NCBI GenBank assembly: GCA_963779805.1 | Contig: CAVZZN010000003.1 | Coordinates: forward strand, 754,159 to 818,158 | DNA from: CAIWHR01 sp963779805 | GTDB lineage: Bacteria > Pseudomonadota > Gammaproteobacteria > Burkholderiales > Casimicrobiaceae | Direction: 5' to 3' | DNA length: 64,000 nucleotides | Shown here: one piece after another, positions 63,657 through 64,000 of the stretch | How positions within the stretch are numbered: the stretch's first letter is position 1 | Layout: every line of letters starts with the position of its first letter | Made by a program: the position numbers and the translations under genes | The notes under the pieces: model-generated | The model's input: the letters and a program-made list of their open reading frames with translations, nothing else | Database searches by the model: none | What the model was told of the DNA's origin: nothing

Positions 63657-64000
63657 ATGGCGAACGCCAAGGAAATCCACGTCAAGATCAAGAGCGTGCA
63701 GAGCACGCGCAAGATCACCAAGGCCATGGAGATGGTCGCGGCGTCGAAGATGAAGAAGGCGCAGGACCGCATGCGCGCGTCGCGGCCCTACGTCCTTCGG
63801 CTCTTCCAGATCGTCATGAACATCTCCAAGGCGAGCACGGAATACCGGCATCCCTTCCTCGAGAGGCGCGACAGCGTGAAGCGCGTGGGCGCGATCGTGG
63901 TGACCACCGACAAGGGCCTGTGCGGCGGCCTCAACACCAACATCCTGCGGCTCGTCGTGCAGGCGCACAAGGAGTGGCGCGGCCGCGGGCTCGAGGCTGG
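63657..64000 (+). CDS. atpG: ATP synthase gamma subunit (3' partial)
   Basis: 114 codons before the window ends. AKEIHVKIKSVQSTRKITKA, MEMVAASKMKKAQDRMRASR and VGAIVVTTDKGLCGGLNTNI are canonical F1 gamma N-terminal sequence (the central stalk rotor helix and the GLCGGLN motif). ATG 63657 has a weak GCGAGG site. In almost all bacteria atpG follows atpA; here it follows fabI by 42 nt with no atp gene upstream, which is odd (see findings). Confidence 0.9.
   Translation, partial: MANAKEIHVKIKSVQSTRKITKAMEMVAASKMKKAQDRMRASRPYVLRLFQIVMNISKASTEYRHPFLERRDSVKRVGAIVVTTDKGLCGGLNTNILRLVVQAHKEWRGRGLEA

Overview
The window is very GC-rich DNA from a bacterium that is most probably a betaproteobacterium (Burkholderiales-like). 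The grounds are the rph-rdgB-hemW and hemA-prfA-prmC gene orders, a ketone-body/PHB-type gene cluster, hydantoinase-type catabolic genes and a tRNA-Ala(CGC). About 60 protein genes and one tRNA can be supported. No rRNA, CRISPR array or complete insertion sequence is visible. About fifty single-base frameshifts interrupt otherwise well conserved genes, including housekeeping ones (ftsH-like, recG, hemW, prmC, fabI). Most look like one extra base. I read them as consensus errors rather than gene decay and annotate those genes as whole genes with the break positions given.

Layout. 1-8036: a catabolic block with an MmgE/PrpD hydro-lyase, hydantoinase B and A subunits and an HpcH/HpaI aldolase on the + strand, then a TIM-barrel amidohydrolase and an isocitrate-lyase-family enzyme on the - strand. 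8119-16660: an exported protein, an MFS transporter, an FtsH-like protease, an acyl-CoA synthetase, a MidA-like methyltransferase and a pteridine-reductase-like SDR. 16708-23380: ChaC, an amidase, hemW, rdgB, rph, a sugar epimerase and a rhamnosyltransferase-like GT2, all on the - strand. 23501-25911: a second HpcH aldolase, a malate/lactate dehydrogenase-2 family enzyme and a YgbA-like protein. 25951-34953: prmC, GNAT, prfA, hemA, a TPR-glycosyltransferase, recG, ridA and a DedA-rhodanese fusion. 35131-39120: tRNA-Ala(CGC) with a 3.9-kb island inserted in its 3' end. The island is bounded by a 20-bp direct repeat and carries a truncated integrase and a 911-aa beta-propeller surface protein. 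The tRNA terminator now lies beyond the island. 39429-48223: DUF421 and DUF5648 proteins, a Cys-repeat exported protein, and a coupled - strand operon of two diheme cytochromes (tsdB-tsdA-like), a ChaN-PDZ protein and an M1 peptidase, then a methyltransferase. 48467-54153: a thiolase, the arsenic pair arsR-arsM and several small exported proteins. 54575-63614: a + strand series of DUF3141, phosphate acyltransferase, acetate-type kinase, 3-hydroxybutyrate dehydrogenase-like SDR, alpha/beta hydrolase, two CoA-transferase subunits and FabI. The window ends inside atpG.

Two themes recur. Gene ends are often marked by near-identical palindromes built from TTACTCNGAGTAA (five copies), with other short-word palindromes or tandem arrays at further gene ends. 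Enzymes for 3-hydroxybutyrate/acetoacetate and acyl-phosphate chemistry are grouped behind a DUF3141 protein that carries the GxCxGG nucleophile motif of PHA synthases.
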